Assembly (NCBI RefSeq): GCF_009725165.1
Contig: NZ_WNZW01000003.1
Coordinates: forward strand, 372,001-436,000
Source: Paenibacillus woosongensis
GTDB lineage: Bacteria > Bacillota > Bacilli > Paenibacillales > Paenibacillaceae
Length of the DNA: 64,000 bases
Direction: 5' to 3'
How positions within the stretch are numbered: the first letter of the stretch is position 1; each line of letters starts with the position of its first letter. The translations under genes were made by a program, and so were the position numbers. The notes under the pieces were generated by a model. The model ran no database searches and had not been told where the DNA came from. It was given only the letters and a program-made list of their open reading frames with translations. This document shows, in pieces, positions 25,549 through 34,890 of this stretch.

Positions 25549-26670
25549 TTGGCCACGATAAGCCTTTGCATGATCGTTAGGAATGAAGAAGAAACTATAG
25601 CGCGATGTCTCTCATCTGTTCAACCGATCGTGGATGAAATGATTATTGTAGATACGGGTTCATCCGATAAGACCATCGAAATTGTCAGCGAATTCACGCC
25701 CCATGTGTATCATTTTCAGTGGATTGATGACTTTGCTGAAGCAAGGAACTATTCCTTCAGTAAAGCGACCATGGATTATATTTTATGGCTGGATGCCGAC
25801 GATGTTCTGTCCGTCGACAATATTCATAAACTGATGCTTCTTAAGAATGCCCTGGACGCCTCGGTGGATTCCGTCATGATGAAGTATATATTGGATCGGG
25901 ATGAGTACGGCAAGCCGAGTTATAGCGTCAAAAGAAACAGGCTCGTTCGTAGAGAAAGAGACTTCAAATGGAAAGGATTCGTGCATGAATATCTGGAGGT
26001 AGGCGGCAATATTATGGACTCCGATATTGAGGTCGAGCATCATAGTATAAAAACAACGGCATCCGATCGTAATCTTAAAATATATGAGAAACACGATGCT
26101 GACGGAAAACGGTTTACACCACGCGATCTGTATTATTATGCAAATGAGCTCTACGATCATGGGTTGTATAAAAGGGCGATGAGATATTATCGCCGATTTC
26201 TCCGAACTGGCCAAGGCTGGGTGGAGGACAACATCCAAGCCTGCGGCAAACTGTCCGACTGCTGTCATTTCTTAGGCGAGCACGACAAATCACTGGATTG
26301 GGCATTTCGCTCATTTCATTATGATGCTCCCAGGGCAGATCTTTGTTGCCGCATCGGATATTATTTCATGCAAAAGAAGCAGTGGGATCGGTCGATTTTC
26401 TGGTATAAAACGGCTTCAAGGCTCGATCTGCCCAAAGAGATGCAAGGATTCGTTAATTACGCATGCTGGACATGGCTTCCACATTTACAGCTTTGCGTAT
26501 GCTACTCCAACCTCGGGCAATATGAATTGGCTTACGAGCACAATGAACTAGCGAGAACCTATCGTCCAGACGATCGGCAAATTCTGCATAACAAGGAATA
26601 TTTAGAGACAGTCAGGGCTTCTTTGAAACAAGGCGTTACAGCATTTGAGGTAACGCCTTGCTCTGAATGA
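25549..26670 (+). CDS. Family 2 glycosyltransferase with TPR-like C-terminus
   Basis: A 373-residue cytoplasmic enzyme. Residues 1-120 form the GT2 Rossmann-like domain: S-L-C-M-I-V-R-N-E-E, V-D-T-G-S-S-D-K-T, and the metal-binding L-D-A-D-D near 83. Residues from about 190 to 370 are helical repeats with TPR-like spacing (L-Y-Y-Y-A-N-E-L-Y, A-M-R-Y-Y-R-R-F-L). Such proteins are common near spore-coat or surface glycan genes. I chose TTG 25549, with CGGAGGTG 9 bases upstream; an in-frame GTG at 25537 lies inside that site. It converges with the collagen-like gene, with which it shares a hairpin. Confidence 0.82.
   Translation: MATISLCMIVRNEEETIARCLSSVQPIVDEMIIVDTGSSDKTIEIVSEFTPHVYHFQWIDDFAEARNYSFSKATMDYILWLDADDVLSVDNIHKLMLLKNALDASVDSVMMKYILDRDEYGKPSYSVKRNRLVRRERDFKWKGFVHEYLEVGGNIMDSDIEVEHHSIKTTASDRNLKIYEKHDADGKRFTPRDLYYYANELYDHGLYKRAMRYYRRFLRTGQGWVEDNIQACGKLSDCCHFLGEHDKSLDWAFRSFHYDAPRADLCCRIGYYFMQKKQWDRSIFWYKTASRLDLPKEMQGFVNYACWTWLPHLQLCVCYSNLGQYELAYEHNELARTYRPDDRQILHNKEYLETVRASLKQGVTAFEVTPCSE
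26629..26660 (-). terminator. Hairpin at the convergent gene ends
   Basis: CAAGGCGTTAC pairs perfectly with GTAACGCCTTG (11 bp) inside the last codons of the GT2 gene. Leftward it is followed by TTTC, so it most likely ends the collagen-like transcript. Confidence 0.65.
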
Positions 26671-26674
26671 TAGG

Positions 26675-27541
26675 CTAGATATTAATAACAGCAGCAGTGA
26701 GTGCTCCCTGATTAATGGTAATGGTCTGACCACCTGACAAAGCGTTGCCGGTTACCTGCAGAGTATACGTATGCGTTCCCACAGGAGGTGCTTCATCGCA
26801 AGTAGTGAAAGCCGTAGTAATCGGGCTATTGGCGGACACGGGCGTATCGCTTGCGGTATCAATAACCGTGGTTCCATCGCGAAGAATCGTAAAAGTAATC
26901 GTCGGGTTGGCCGAACTTGGCGTCCAGGTTGTAGATGCTACTAACCAAACTCGGTTGGTTGGTGCAGCTACATTGACGGTTACAGTTCCCAGTGTTGCCG
27001 TCGGGGCTCCTGAAGTTAAAGTAATACCGCTAAAACGCGAACAGTCAAAGGATGAGAAAATTCCAGCCGGCCCCGTTGCTCCTGTAGCGCCTGTCGCACC
27101 TGTCGCACCGGTGGCGCCAGTAGCCCCGGCAGGCCCTGCTGGCCCTGCTGGCCCCGTTGGTCCCTGTGGGCCCTGTGGGCCTCCTGCAGGTCCTGTGGCG
27201 CCAGTGGCACCTGTAGGCCCAGGTGGTCCAGGGATGCCCTGGGCTCCATTCAATCCTGGAGGGCCTGTTACTCCTGTAGCTCCCGTCGCACCAGTAGCTC
27301 CCGTAGCGCCTTTGACTCCAGCGGGTCCAATAGGTCCTAGCGGGCCGACTGGCCCCGCTGGCCCAACAGGCCCTGCAGGTCCTGCAGGCCCGGCAGGTCC
27401 AACGGGTCCTGTCGGAGCCTTGACGACAATTTTTGGCGGCGGGCAAATAAGTTTTTTCTTCACCACAAAACGTTTTTTTCCTCTTTTAAACCGGCATATC
27501 TGCTTTCTTATTCTTTTTACTTTACAATGATTGATTCTCAA
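26675..27541 (-). CDS. Collagen-like triple-helix repeat protein
   Basis: A 288-residue protein. A basic, Cys-containing N-terminus ([12 protein letters not shown]) is followed by about 110 residues of Gly-X-Y triplets rich in G-P-A, G-A-T and G-P-T, then a C-terminal beta-rich domain of about 130 residues ([21 protein letters not shown]). The layout resembles BclA-type exosporium glycoproteins, where G-X-T triplets are glycosylated. I place the start at TTG 27541 because AGGAGGTG lies 8 bases upstream. The longer open frame to 27919 has no such site and includes an unrelated P450 fragment. Neighbouring glycosyltransferase genes fit a surface glycoprotein. Confidence 0.82.
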   Translation of the reverse strand: MRINHCKVKRIRKQICRFKRGKKRFVVKKKLICPPPKIVVKAPTGPVGPAGPAGPAGPVGPAGPVGPLGPIGPAGVKGATGATGATGATGVTGPPGLNGAQGIPGPPGPTGATGATGPAGGPQGPQGPTGPAGPAGPAGATGATGATGATGATGATGPAGIFSSFDCSRFSGITLTSGAPTATLGTVTVNVAAPTNRVWLVASTTWTPSSANPTITFTILRDGTTVIDTASDTPVSANSPITTAFTTCDEAPPVGTHTYTLQVTGNALSGGQTITINQGALTAAVINI

Positions 27542-27721
27542 TGGGTGTACACCTCCTGTTTTGCTATATCGTATGGCAAACATGGAGATCCGGAATGGAC
27601 GAATGTATCGTAGACTTAAGCGGATTTGCACCGGCCTAGTCCACTTCAAAAAGCGACATGCAGTGTTGTTAATCCTTGTGAGCTTAAGGTAGAGCTCCAT
27701 ACCACCTTCTCGCGTGGGATG

Positions 27722-27850
27722 TTGAGCCGCAGGCCAGGCATACGTGTCAATAAAGATGCTCTCGCCTGCGGCTAACACCTGGTCAAGCAGCTCGTCGGCA
27801 ATTTCCTGCACACGCGGACGCAGGCTCTCTATAAATCTAGGACGGGTCTG
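27722..27850 (-). pseudogene. Cytochrome P450 fragment
   Basis: About 40 codons on the minus strand read [20 protein letters not shown] then I-D-T-Y-A-W-P. This is the helix C-D region typical of CYP107-like P450s. Both sides lose the family pattern, and there is no heme-binding segment. It stays open in frame with the collagen-like gene by chance. The rest of 27542-27980 shows no convincing gene; a short rightward open tail ends at 27972. Confidence 0.55.
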
Positions 27851-27983
27851 AATCGGAATAACTGGATAATGAGAGCATCGAACGGCTGGTTCTTGCAATG
27901 GAGCTGCTGTTGAAGTCAAATTTCCCTAAAATGGCCGGCAACCTGTCGATGTTTTACAAGCCAAAACGCTAATAAAGGGATAT

Positions 27984-28009
27984 AAAAAAGAAAAACCGCC
28001 TCAGCGGTT
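27984..28009 (-). terminator. Terminator overlapping the YheC/D stop codon
   Basis: On the minus strand AACCGC-TGAG-GCGGTT is followed by TTTCTTTTTT. The stop codon TGA lies in the loop. Confidence 0.85.
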
Positions 28010-28762
28010 CAGGGTAACAGCTCTTTTATAACGAATTACTTTTCTGTACATCGATTTATCCTTCAATTTGTTGAATATATAGGGATCCGGATTGGTGTTT
28101 ACCTCAATAATCCAGGGTGTCCAGGTATGATCGAAGCCAATATCCAGACCTATTTGGCGTATCCCGGGATACTTTTTTTGAAGAGATTTTGCCGTAGTTA
28201 CACCTAGCTCGTTAAGCGTATGAATCTTCTTTTGAATTTCGCTATTTGAGATGTGGGCAGCGAAGAGGCGTTTGGTATCCATGAGGGTGCCGCCGCTGTG
28301 ATAATTGGTCACTATTTTATTAGGATGCGCCACTCTTCCAATAATCCCCGTTGTTTCCCATGTTCCTTTTGGATTCAGCTGCACCATGACCCTCGTATCA
28401 AAATGGCGTTTGTTATATTTCAATAGATGAATGCCCTTCTGGATAAGATAGCTTTTCTTGTTCGTATAATTTTGGATGGAGTTGTAAAATGATTTGTAAT
28501 CCTTAAAGGTTTTCTCCGTTGTTCCAATTTGGTACGCATATTCACCGCTTTTTAGCAGCCTTGCACGTATAACTCCATTCCCATGAGTCCCGAGCTCTGG
28601 TTTAATATATACCATGCTATAAAGCCTCAGCATTTTATTCAAGGTGGAGTAGTTGAATTTCCGGGTATCCGGAATAAAGGGGAGAACATGTTTGCTTTTT
28701 AGAAGCGCCTTTGTTTTGGCCCATTTATTCATCACTACCCTACAAGTTTTCTTAACGCTCAT
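28001..28762 (-). CDS. YheC/YheD family spore-coat-associated ATP-grasp protein
   Basis: A 253-residue protein of the YheC/YheD family. It shows V-Y-I-K-P-E-L-G-T-H-G-N-G near 52, a basic nucleotide-binding Lys region, R-H-F-D-T-R-V-M-V-Q near 118, G-L-D-I-G-F-D near 205 and the metal-binding I-I-E-V-N-T-N-P-D-P near 218. That is an ATP-grasp ligase fold. Members associate with endospore coats in Bacillus (family knowledge); the ligase substrate is unknown. ATG has GGGAGG about 10 bases upstream. It is divergent from the GT4 gene. Confidence 0.82.
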   Translation of the reverse strand: MSVKKTCRVVMNKWAKTKALLKSKHVLPFIPDTRKFNYSTLNKMLRLYSMVYIKPELGTHGNGVIRARLLKSGEYAYQIGTTEKTFKDYKSFYNSIQNYTNKKSYLIQKGIHLLKYNKRHFDTRVMVQLNPKGTWETTGIIGRVAHPNKIVTNYHSGGTLMDTKRLFAAHISNSEIQKKIHTLNELGVTTAKSLQKKYPGIRQIGLDIGFDHTWTPWIIEVNTNPDPYIFNKLKDKSMYRKVIRYKRAVTLNR

Positions 28763-28967
28763 CCTCTAGATCCCTCCCGATATACTTGCTGCCTTGTTGC
28801 ATTAATTCGTTCATCATCTCACATTCTATGTGTGCTCCCCCTTGCGGGAGTAGGCAATTTAAACATTTTACATAAAGCAAATCCTCTACTGTAAAAAGGG
28901 CAGGCAACAAGGTGAACAGACTATACCCATTCCAGAAGATTGAATAAATATAGTAGTGTTCATGCAC
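28752..28967 (-). CDS. Possible small ORF coupled to YheC/D
   Basis: An open frame of up to 71 codons ends 11 bases inside the YheC/D gene. It contains C-L-N-C and ends M-Q-Q-G-S-K-Y-I-G-R-D. The first ATG has no ribosome binding site, and an internal M-M-N-E-L-M start lacks one too. Overlap with the next gene is the only positive sign; it may be just the YheC/D leader. Confidence 0.2.
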   Translation of the reverse strand: MHEHYYIYSIFWNGYSLFTLLPALFTVEDLLYVKCLNCLLPQGGAHIECEMMNELMQQGSKYIGRDLEDER

Positions 28968-28996
28968 AATTCGTGCTCTGAGAGGGTGGGAAAAGA

Positions 28997-30088
28997 GTGA
29001 AAATCTTGATCGTTGCCCCAGAACAGATCCCTGTTCCTGGAAACGGATCGGTAGAAATATGTATTCTTGCTATTGCCAAACAGCTTGCAAGCAAATATAA
29101 GGTAACTATTATAAGCAGAGCTTCAAAGGGATTGCCCGCTCAAAGCAACGAGGGCGGCGTTAACATCGTAAGAGTACAATCGGGCAGCTCCAAGGTTTAC
29201 ATTGCCTCTGTTCTTCGCTATATTCAGGGGAAGTTTTTTGACATCATTCAAGTCGACAATCGTCCTCATTATATGGCAGCCATCCAACAGGCTTTTCCCA
29301 AAATGAAGGTTGCCTTATTCCTGCATTCTCTTACATTTGTACCGCCTAACGGCAGTGTTGCAAGAAGCTTGAGGCATGCCAAGCTTATTATTGCCAACAG
29401 CAGTTCACTGAAGCAAAGGTTAACGAAACGTTTCCCCGATGTGGCCTCGAAAATTCGAACCGTGGAACTTGGGGTTGATGCGAGCAGATTTCGCCCTGCA
29501 ACCATAGCTGATCGAGCAAGGTACAGGAAAATGTATGGCTTAGGCGACAGATTTACGGCTCTGTTTGTAGGGCGCGTTATTCCGCGCAAAGGTGTTCCTA
29601 TACTGCTCAAAGCGGCCAGTATTGCCGGGAAGGAAGTTCCTGTTCAAGTGGTTGTTGCGGGACGGGGGAGCGCTTCGTACATGAAGCAGCTAAGAGCTAC
29701 AGCCTCCAGGTTGAACGTATCTGTAAAGTGGATCGGGAAGCAGAAACATTCCGATATTCATAAGGTATATCAGATTGCGGATTGTTTCGTTTGCCCCTCC
29801 CAAAAGCATGAAGCCTTTGGACTGGTGAATGTGGAAGCCATGGCGTCGGGATTGCCTGTAATTGCTTCTAAAATAGGCGGGATACCCGAAATTGTGAAAC
29901 ATGAGAGCCATGGTTTTCTGGTTGACGAATATCGGCGTGCTGAACGGTTTGCACCCTATTTAATCAGACTGGGAAAAAATAAAGAACTGAGACACGGAAT
30001 TGGAACCAAAGCGAGAAACAGCGTCCTTCAGCATTTTACATGGCGGCAAACCGCCGACAAGCTATTGTCGATATATTCGCAAAAATAG
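28997..30088 (+). CDS. Family 4 glycosyltransferase, CotSA-like
   Basis: A 363-residue GT-B enzyme. It has an N-terminal Rossmann domain (I-L-I-V-A-P-E-Q-I-P-V-P-G-N-G-S), then F-V-G-R-V-I-P-R-K-G near 190 and the donor-site E-A-F-G-L-V-N-V-E-A-M-A near 275, which carries the E-x7-E pattern. Similar proteins (CotSA) sit in Bacillus spore coats. GTG has GAGGGTGGG about 9 bases upstream. It is divergent from the YheC/D gene and ends at a terminator at 30109. Confidence 0.85.
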   Translation: MKILIVAPEQIPVPGNGSVEICILAIAKQLASKYKVTIISRASKGLPAQSNEGGVNIVRVQSGSSKVYIASVLRYIQGKFFDIIQVDNRPHYMAAIQQAFPKMKVALFLHSLTFVPPNGSVARSLRHAKLIIANSSSLKQRLTKRFPDVASKIRTVELGVDASRFRPATIADRARYRKMYGLGDRFTALFVGRVIPRKGVPILLKAASIAGKEVPVQVVVAGRGSASYMKQLRATASRLNVSVKWIGKQKHSDIHKVYQIADCFVCPSQKHEAFGLVNVEAMASGLPVIASKIGGIPEIVKHESHGFLVDEYRRAERFAPYLIRLGKNKELRHGIGTKARNSVLQHFTWRQTADKLLSIYSQK

Positions 30089-30108
30089 GAGCTTGTACCC
30101 TCAAGGCG

Positions 30109-30140
30109 AAAAGCGTTCATCATTCGGACGCTTTTTGTTT
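30109..30140 (+). terminator. Terminator of the GT4 gene
   Basis: AAAAGCGT (30109-30116) pairs with ACGCTTTT (30128-30135), with T-rich tail. Confidence 0.82.
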
Positions 30141-30158
30141 TGGTTCTTAAAGACTATT

Positions 30159-30187
30159 TTTGCATTTAATGCAAATTTGTGTATACT
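30159..30187 (+). promoter_or_regulatory. P450 gene promoter with overlapping palindromic operator
   Basis: The palindrome TTTGCATT-T-AATGCAAA (30159-30175) has perfect 8-bp arms and covers a -35-like TTGCAT (30160-30165). TATACT (30182-30187) follows 16 bp later. In Bacillus, CYP102 genes are repressed by TetR-type proteins (Bm3R1, FatR) binding palindromes near the promoter. No such gene lies next door here. Confidence 0.6.
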
Positions 30188-30279
30188 TGTATGGCAGTAG
30201 GAGATCTAATCGAGATGAACTCTTTTTTTGTGGAATTTATTGATGTTGCATATATCAAACAAAAAGGAGAAAACCACAG

Positions 30280-33200
30280 ATGGATAAGCAGACGAATCAT
30301 ATTATTCCCCAACCGAAAACCAAAGGCATTCTCGGCAATCTTCCTGACATTGACACGGATCAGCCCGTCCAATCTTTAGTGAAGCTGGCTAAGGAATACG
30401 GGCCTATTTTTAGAGTAGAGCTGCCGGGCGGACACCTCACGCTCATATCCGGGCACCAGCTCGTCGAGGAGGCATGCGATCAGTCCAGGTTTGACAAGAA
30501 CGTCTGGAGCCCGCTGCAAAGAGTGCGTGCTTTTACGGGCGACGGCTTGTTCACCAGCTGGACTTACGAACCGAATTGGCAGAAGGCCCATCACATTCTG
30601 CTCCCCAGCTTCAGTCAAAGAGCGATGCAAGGTTACCATAACATGATGGTGGACATCGCCTTGCAGCTCGTTCAGAAATGGGCACGGCTCAATCCGGACG
30701 AGGCGGTTCATGTCCCGGATGACATGACGCGCCTAACCCTGGATACGATCGGGCTCTGCGGTTTTAATTTCCGGTTTAACAGTTTCTACCGGGATCAGCC
30801 CCATCCGTTCGTCGTCAGTATGACCCGTGCCTTGGACGAAGCAATGAGCCAGGGACAAAGGCTCGGCATTCAAAATAAATTGATGCTCCTTACAAAGCGT
30901 CAATTCCAGCATGATATTCAATCGATGTTCTCGACCGTGGACAAAATCATTTCGGAACGGCGCGCCGGCAAAACGGAGAGTAAGGATGATTTGCTCGCCC
31001 ATATGCTGACCAGCAAAGATCCGGAAACCGGAGAAATGCTGGATGACGAAAACATCCGTTACCAGATCATTACGTTCCTGATTGCTGGCCACGAGACGAC
31101 GAGCGGCTTGCTATCGTTCGCCATATATTATCTCCTGAAAAATCCGGATAAGCTTCGCATAGCCCAGGAAGAGGTTGACCGGATTCTTACCGGTTCGGTT
31201 CCGACCTATAAGCAGGTCAGGGAATTGAAATACATTCGCATGATTTTGAACGAAAGTTTAAGGTTATGGCCGACGGCACCGGCGTTTTCTTTATATGCTA
31301 AAGAAGATACCGTCATCGGCGGGAAGTATGCCATTCCCAAAGACGATACGGTCACTGTGCTGATCCCCCAACTGCATCGCGACAAGGAGGTATGGGGAGA
31401 TGATGTTGAAGCATTCCGTCCCGAGCGGTTCGAGGATGAGGGGAAGATCCCGCATCATGCCTTCAAGCCCTTCGGCAATGGCCAAAGGGCTTGCATCGGG
31501 CAGCAGTTTGCGCTGCATGAGGCCACGCTGACCCTAGGAATGGTGCTCAAGCACTTTGACTTGATCGACCATACCAATTACGAGCTAAAAGTCAAAGAGA
31601 CGCTGACGCTGAAGCCGGATCAATTTACGATCCAGGTGAAGGTCAGACAGCAGCCGATAGCTGCTGCTGCGGCGGAGGAAGAGGCGCCCAAACCGCAGGA
31701 CAGCGCGCTGAATATTGCAGCCAATCCAGAACTGAAGGGGCATAATACGCCATTGCTGGTGCTATACGGCTCCAATCTCGGGACGGCGGAAGGCATAGCG
31801 CGCGAGCTGGCGGAGCATGGAAAGATGCTTGGCTTCAATAGCGAATCGGCCAGTCTGGACTCACGAATCGGCAAACTGCCGACGGAGGGAGCAGTGATTA
31901 TCGTCTCCGCTTCGTATAATGGCAACCCCCCGGATAACGGCAGACAGTTCGTGGAATGGTTGAGCGGGGAGGAAGAAGGAAAACTGCGAGGGGTGCATTA
32001 TACCGTCTTCGGCTGCGGAGACCATAACTGGGCGAGCACGTATCAAAAAATTCCGATATATATTGATGAGCGTCTTGAAGCGCTCGGCGCTGCACGTTTG
32101 GTTGAGCGCGGGGGTGGCGATGCCAGCGGCGACTTTGAGAAAGAATATGAAGAGTGGAGAGAGAAGCTGTGGGCTGGCATCATGGAGGCTTTTGGGCTCA
32201 CTTATAAGAAAGTGGATAAAAAAGAAAGCTCCCTCTCGATTAGCTATGTCAGCGGAATGACGGGCATGCCTTTAGCGGAGAGCTACGATGCCTTTCATGC
32301 TGAGGTCGTGCAGAACAAGGAGCTGCAGAGCCCTGAGAGCCCTAGAAGCACGCGGTACATTGAGATTAAATTGCCGGAAGGCGCTGATTATCAGGAAGGG
32401 GATCACTTGGGTGTGCTGCCGCGCAACCCCGCTGCTTTGATACAGCGGGTTGTCGAACGCTTTCATCTGAACACGGATGACCATTTGCTGTTGGAGGGCG
32501 GCGGGCGCAGCATCGCTCACTTGCCCCTGGGAAGACCGATCAGCTTACTGGATTTGCTGGGATACAGTGTCGAGCTGCAGGAGGCGGCCAGCCGTTCGCA
32601 ATTGCGCGAAATAATGGCCTACACGACATGCCCGCCGCATAAGAAGGAGCTTGAAGCACTGCTGGAGGAGGAAACCTATAAGAATGAGGTGCTCCACAAA
32701 AGAGTCAGCATGCTGGAGCTGATTGAGAAGTATCCGGCCTGCGAGATGCCTTTTGACCGGTTTTTGGAGCTGCTTCCGCCTTTGAAGCCGAGATACTACT
32801 CGATCTCTAGTTCGCCTAAGGCTCTCGGGAACAGGCTCAGCATTACGGTCGGTGTAGTCGAAGGGCCCGCCCGCAGCGGTCATGGCCAATACCGCGGAAT
32901 CGCTTCGAATTATTTGCGAGACCGTCAGGCCGGCGAATCGGTCGTCGTATTTCTGCGAAGACCCGGAGCCGGATTTGAACTCCCGGCGGACCCGCAAACG
33001 CCAATCATCATGGTTGGTCCTGGTACAGGCGTGGCGCCGTTCATCGGCTTCCTGCAGGCGCGAGAGGCCTTGCGAGCGGAAGGAGCCAAGCTTGGCGAGG
33101 CTCATCTGTATTTCGGCTGCAGAAAGCCTGAGGAAGATTTTATTTACAAGCAGGAGCTTGAAGGCTATGACCGTTCCGGTATCGTGAAGCTGCACACCGC

Positions 33201-33462
33201 TTTTTCCAGACAGGATCCTTTAGCCAAGCAGTATGTTCAGCATAAGCTGAACGAGAATCGGGAGACCATTATTTCACTACTGGAACAGGGAGGACGGCTG
33301 TATATATGCGGAGACGGCACACGCATGGCTCCAGATGTAGAGGCCACAATCCGTGAAGCGTATCGGGAAATTCGCGGCAAGACCGAAGAAGAAGCGGTTG
33401 CCTGGCTCGACGATCTTCTTCTAAAAGGGCAATACGCCAAGGACGTTTGGACGGGAGTCTAG
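30280..33462 (+). CDS. Self-sufficient cytochrome P450-reductase fusion (CYP102/BM3 type)
   Basis: A 1060-residue fatty-acid hydroxylase with its own reductase. The P450 domain is about 1-460: oxygen-activation A-G-H-E-T-T-S near 267, E-x-x-R as N-E-S-L-R-L-W near 324, and heme ligand C405 in [10 protein letters not shown]. An Ala-rich linker near 465-485 leads to the flavodoxin FMN domain (Y-G-S-N-L-G-T-A-E near 500, S-A-S-Y-N-G near 545). The FAD/NADPH domain follows (R-Y-Y-S-I-S-S near 840, G-P-G-T-G-V-A-P-F near 917, and a C-terminal D-V-W). Length equals BM3 (about 1049). ATG has AAAGGAG about 9 bases upstream. Confidence 0.96.
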   Translation: MDKQTNHIIPQPKTKGILGNLPDIDTDQPVQSLVKLAKEYGPIFRVELPGGHLTLISGHQLVEEACDQSRFDKNVWSPLQRVRAFTGDGLFTSWTYEPNWQKAHHILLPSFSQRAMQGYHNMMVDIALQLVQKWARLNPDEAVHVPDDMTRLTLDTIGLCGFNFRFNSFYRDQPHPFVVSMTRALDEAMSQGQRLGIQNKLMLLTKRQFQHDIQSMFSTVDKIISERRAGKTESKDDLLAHMLTSKDPETGEMLDDENIRYQIITFLIAGHETTSGLLSFAIYYLLKNPDKLRIAQEEVDRILTGSVPTYKQVRELKYIRMILNESLRLWPTAPAFSLYAKEDTVIGGKYAIPKDDTVTVLIPQLHRDKEVWGDDVEAFRPERFEDEGKIPHHAFKPFGNGQRACIGQQFALHEATLTLGMVLKHFDLIDHTNYELKVKETLTLKPDQFTIQVKVRQQPIAAAAAEEEAPKPQDSALNIAANPELKGHNTPLLVLYGSNLGTAEGIARELAEHGKMLGFNSESASLDSRIGKLPTEGAVIIVSASYNGNPPDNGRQFVEWLSGEEEGKLRGVHYTVFGCGDHNWASTYQKIPIYIDERLEALGAARLVERGGGDASGDFEKEYEEWREKLWAGIMEAFGLTYKKVDKKESSLSISYVSGMTGMPLAESYDAFHAEVVQNKELQSPESPRSTRYIEIKLPEGADYQEGDHLGVLPRNPAALIQRVVERFHLNTDDHLLLEGGGRSIAHLPLGRPISLLDLLGYSVELQEAASRSQLREIMAYTTCPPHKKELEALLEEETYKNEVLHKRVSMLELIEKYPACEMPFDRFLELLPPLKPRYYSISSSPKALGNRLSITVGVVEGPARSGHGQYRGIASNYLRDRQAGESVVVFLRRPGAGFELPADPQTPIIMVGPGTGVAPFIGFLQAREALRAEGAKLGEAHLYFGCRKPEEDFIYKQELEGYDRSGIVKLHTAFSRQDPLAKQYVQHKLNENRETIISLLEQGGRLYICGDGTRMAPDVEATIREAYREIRGKTEEEAVAWLDDLLLKGQYAKDVWTGV

Positions 33463-33470
33463 AAAATACG

Positions 33471-33517
33471 CCCTCTAGATATTTACCCAAGTTTAAGTTT
33501 TGGAGATATCTAGGGGG
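33471..33517. terminator. Inverted repeat after the P450 gene
   Basis: CCCTCTAGATAT (33471-33482) pairs with ATATCTAGGGGG (33506-33517), one mismatch. It probably ends the P450 transcript, although the T tract is poor. Confidence 0.5.
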
Positions 33518-33563
33518 TTATTTCGTCGTTCGTCCTAAATACTGTTATTATGGAATTGATATT

Positions 33564-33700
33564 ATGAAGCCCCATGCTTTTATATTTGGCGTTCGGCAAG
33601 TGTGATGCTGGTGTTTCTGGTGTAGTGGTTACTGCGGTTACTGCGGATATTACAGTTGTTGATATTGCGGCTACTGTTTCTATTGCAAAATTCGTTTATC
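33564..33700 (+). other. Degenerate Cys/Tyr/Gly-rich reading frame
   Basis: From ATG 33564 the frame reads 13 codons, a TGA, then 18 codons reading C-W-C-F-W-C-S-G-Y-C-G-Y-C-G-Y-Y-S-C, another TGA, and Y-C-G-Y-C-F-Y-C up to the family B element. Tyr, Cys and Gly codons vary synonymously, which suggests former coding. There is no good ribosome binding site. I treat it as a relic, not a gene. Confidence 0.3.
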
Positions 33701-33886
33701 TCTAACGGCTGCCACAAACGTTAATCGATGAAATACGAGCTCTTAGTAATCCTAACGGTTGTAAATCCACGTTATTCATGCCAAAATCGTCACAACAGTA
33801 AAAAAGATTAGAATAGCCGCATATACAACCGTTAGATTCTCGAACAGTGAATTATCGGCGAAATAACCAAGATAACAACCATTAGA
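33701..33886. repeat. 186-bp four-unit repeat element, family B, copy 1
   Basis: Starts TCTAACGGCTGCCAC; a second direct unit CCTAACGGTTG starts 50 bp on. Two inverted units (ACAACCGTTAGA, then CAACCATTAGA) are also 50 bp apart and close the element. It aligns along its length with 57290-57476 and 58761-58947 and is the most diverged of the three. It stands alone between the P450 and radical SAM genes. No target-site duplication is obvious. Confidence 0.85.
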
Positions 33887-33943
33887 TCACTTTAACCATC
33901 GGGAGAGAGTACTGGGTCGTTAAAGGGAGGGGGGAATTTATCA

Positions 33944-34786
33944 GTGCCAACTGAAATCAAAGAGAAGATCGCGAAAAAGATCCTTAGCGAAGCGAAGGGT
34001 TACCTTGATATCGGATTTACTCATTCCTTAAACCCATATGGCGGCTGTGCATTTGCATGTAAATATTGTTATGTCCGAGAAATGCCGATTCAAAAATTTA
34101 AGGAGATGCCTTGGGGAGAATGGGTGGACATCAAAACAAACGCCTCTGAAAATTACCGGAATGAAATCATCAAACTTCGCCGGAAGAACAAACCGGTAAA
34201 TATATTTATGTCATCCGCAACAGACCCGTACCAACCGATCGAAGCTAAGGCAGCCTTGACTCGGCGGATTTTGGAGGAAATGATTGAAAATCCGCCGGAT
34301 TTGCTCCAAATTCAAACGCGAAGCCCTTTAATTACAAGGGATATGGATTTGCTGATCGTACTAAAGGAACGATGTGAAGTTCTCGTATCGATGACGGTTG
34401 AAACAGACCGTGAAGATGTGAAGCGAATTTTTGCCCCGTATGCCCCCGGAATCAAATTGCGGCTTAAGGCGTTAAGGAAGCTGCATGATGCGGGCATTTT
34501 TACCCAGGCTGCACTTTCTCCGGTCCTGCCATTTACACCTGATTTCCCAGACGTACTGAAAGGAATTGTGGACCGAATCTGGATCGATACGTTAATGATC
34601 GGAGACGGCCTCATGGGCAGGCGTTCAGAAAGATTAGGCATGCCTCATTTATTTGAGACACATGATTTGTCCAAGTGGTATCAAAAGGATATTCATCTGC
34701 GGGTTGAAAAGTATTTTAAAGCTTCATTTCCCGGCGAAATGATCCGTATTTCTAAAAACGAAGCTTTCCCCATTCATAAAACGTGA
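33944..34786 (+). CDS. Radical SAM protein of the spore photoproduct lyase-like family
   Basis: A 280-residue protein with the radical SAM cluster Cys C35-x3-C39-x2-C42 in G-G-C-A-F-A-C-K-Y-C-Y, and N-I-F-M-S-S-A-T-D-P-Y near 86. It is shorter than true SplB (about 340) and matches the SPL-family proteins of unknown role (COG1533). A true photoproduct lyase would have an additional C-terminal Cys, and I see none here. GTG start with a G-rich GGGAGGGGGG site upstream. It is monocistronic. Confidence 0.8.
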   Translation: MPTEIKEKIAKKILSEAKGYLDIGFTHSLNPYGGCAFACKYCYVREMPIQKFKEMPWGEWVDIKTNASENYRNEIIKLRRKNKPVNIFMSSATDPYQPIEAKAALTRRILEEMIENPPDLLQIQTRSPLITRDMDLLIVLKERCEVLVSMTVETDREDVKRIFAPYAPGIKLRLKALRKLHDAGIFTQAALSPVLPFTPDFPDVLKGIVDRIWIDTLMIGDGLMGRRSERLGMPHLFETHDLSKWYQKDIHLRVEKYFKASFPGEMIRISKNEAFPIHKT

Positions 34787-34890
34787 ACCTGTTTGACTAT
34801 TCAAAATAAGATAGATAGAATAATGAATTAACATGTTTAAATAAGGGTACGATGCCTAAAGACGGGAAAGATGAGGTGAATGGAGTACGC

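Noticed and set aside
26745..27530. A 261-codon rightward open frame rich in Pro, Val and Ala
   Set aside because: It is the antisense of the collagen-like Gly-X-Y coding region; the repeat composition keeps both strands open. It has no ribosome binding site.
29690..29911. A leftward 73-codon frame inside the GT4 gene
   Set aside because: A shadow of the glycosyltransferase coding sequence without its own signals.
33603..33680. Selenocysteine-type recoding at in-frame TGA codons
   Set aside because: No SECIS-like hairpin follows directly and no selenoprotein genes are in the window; decay is the simpler reading.
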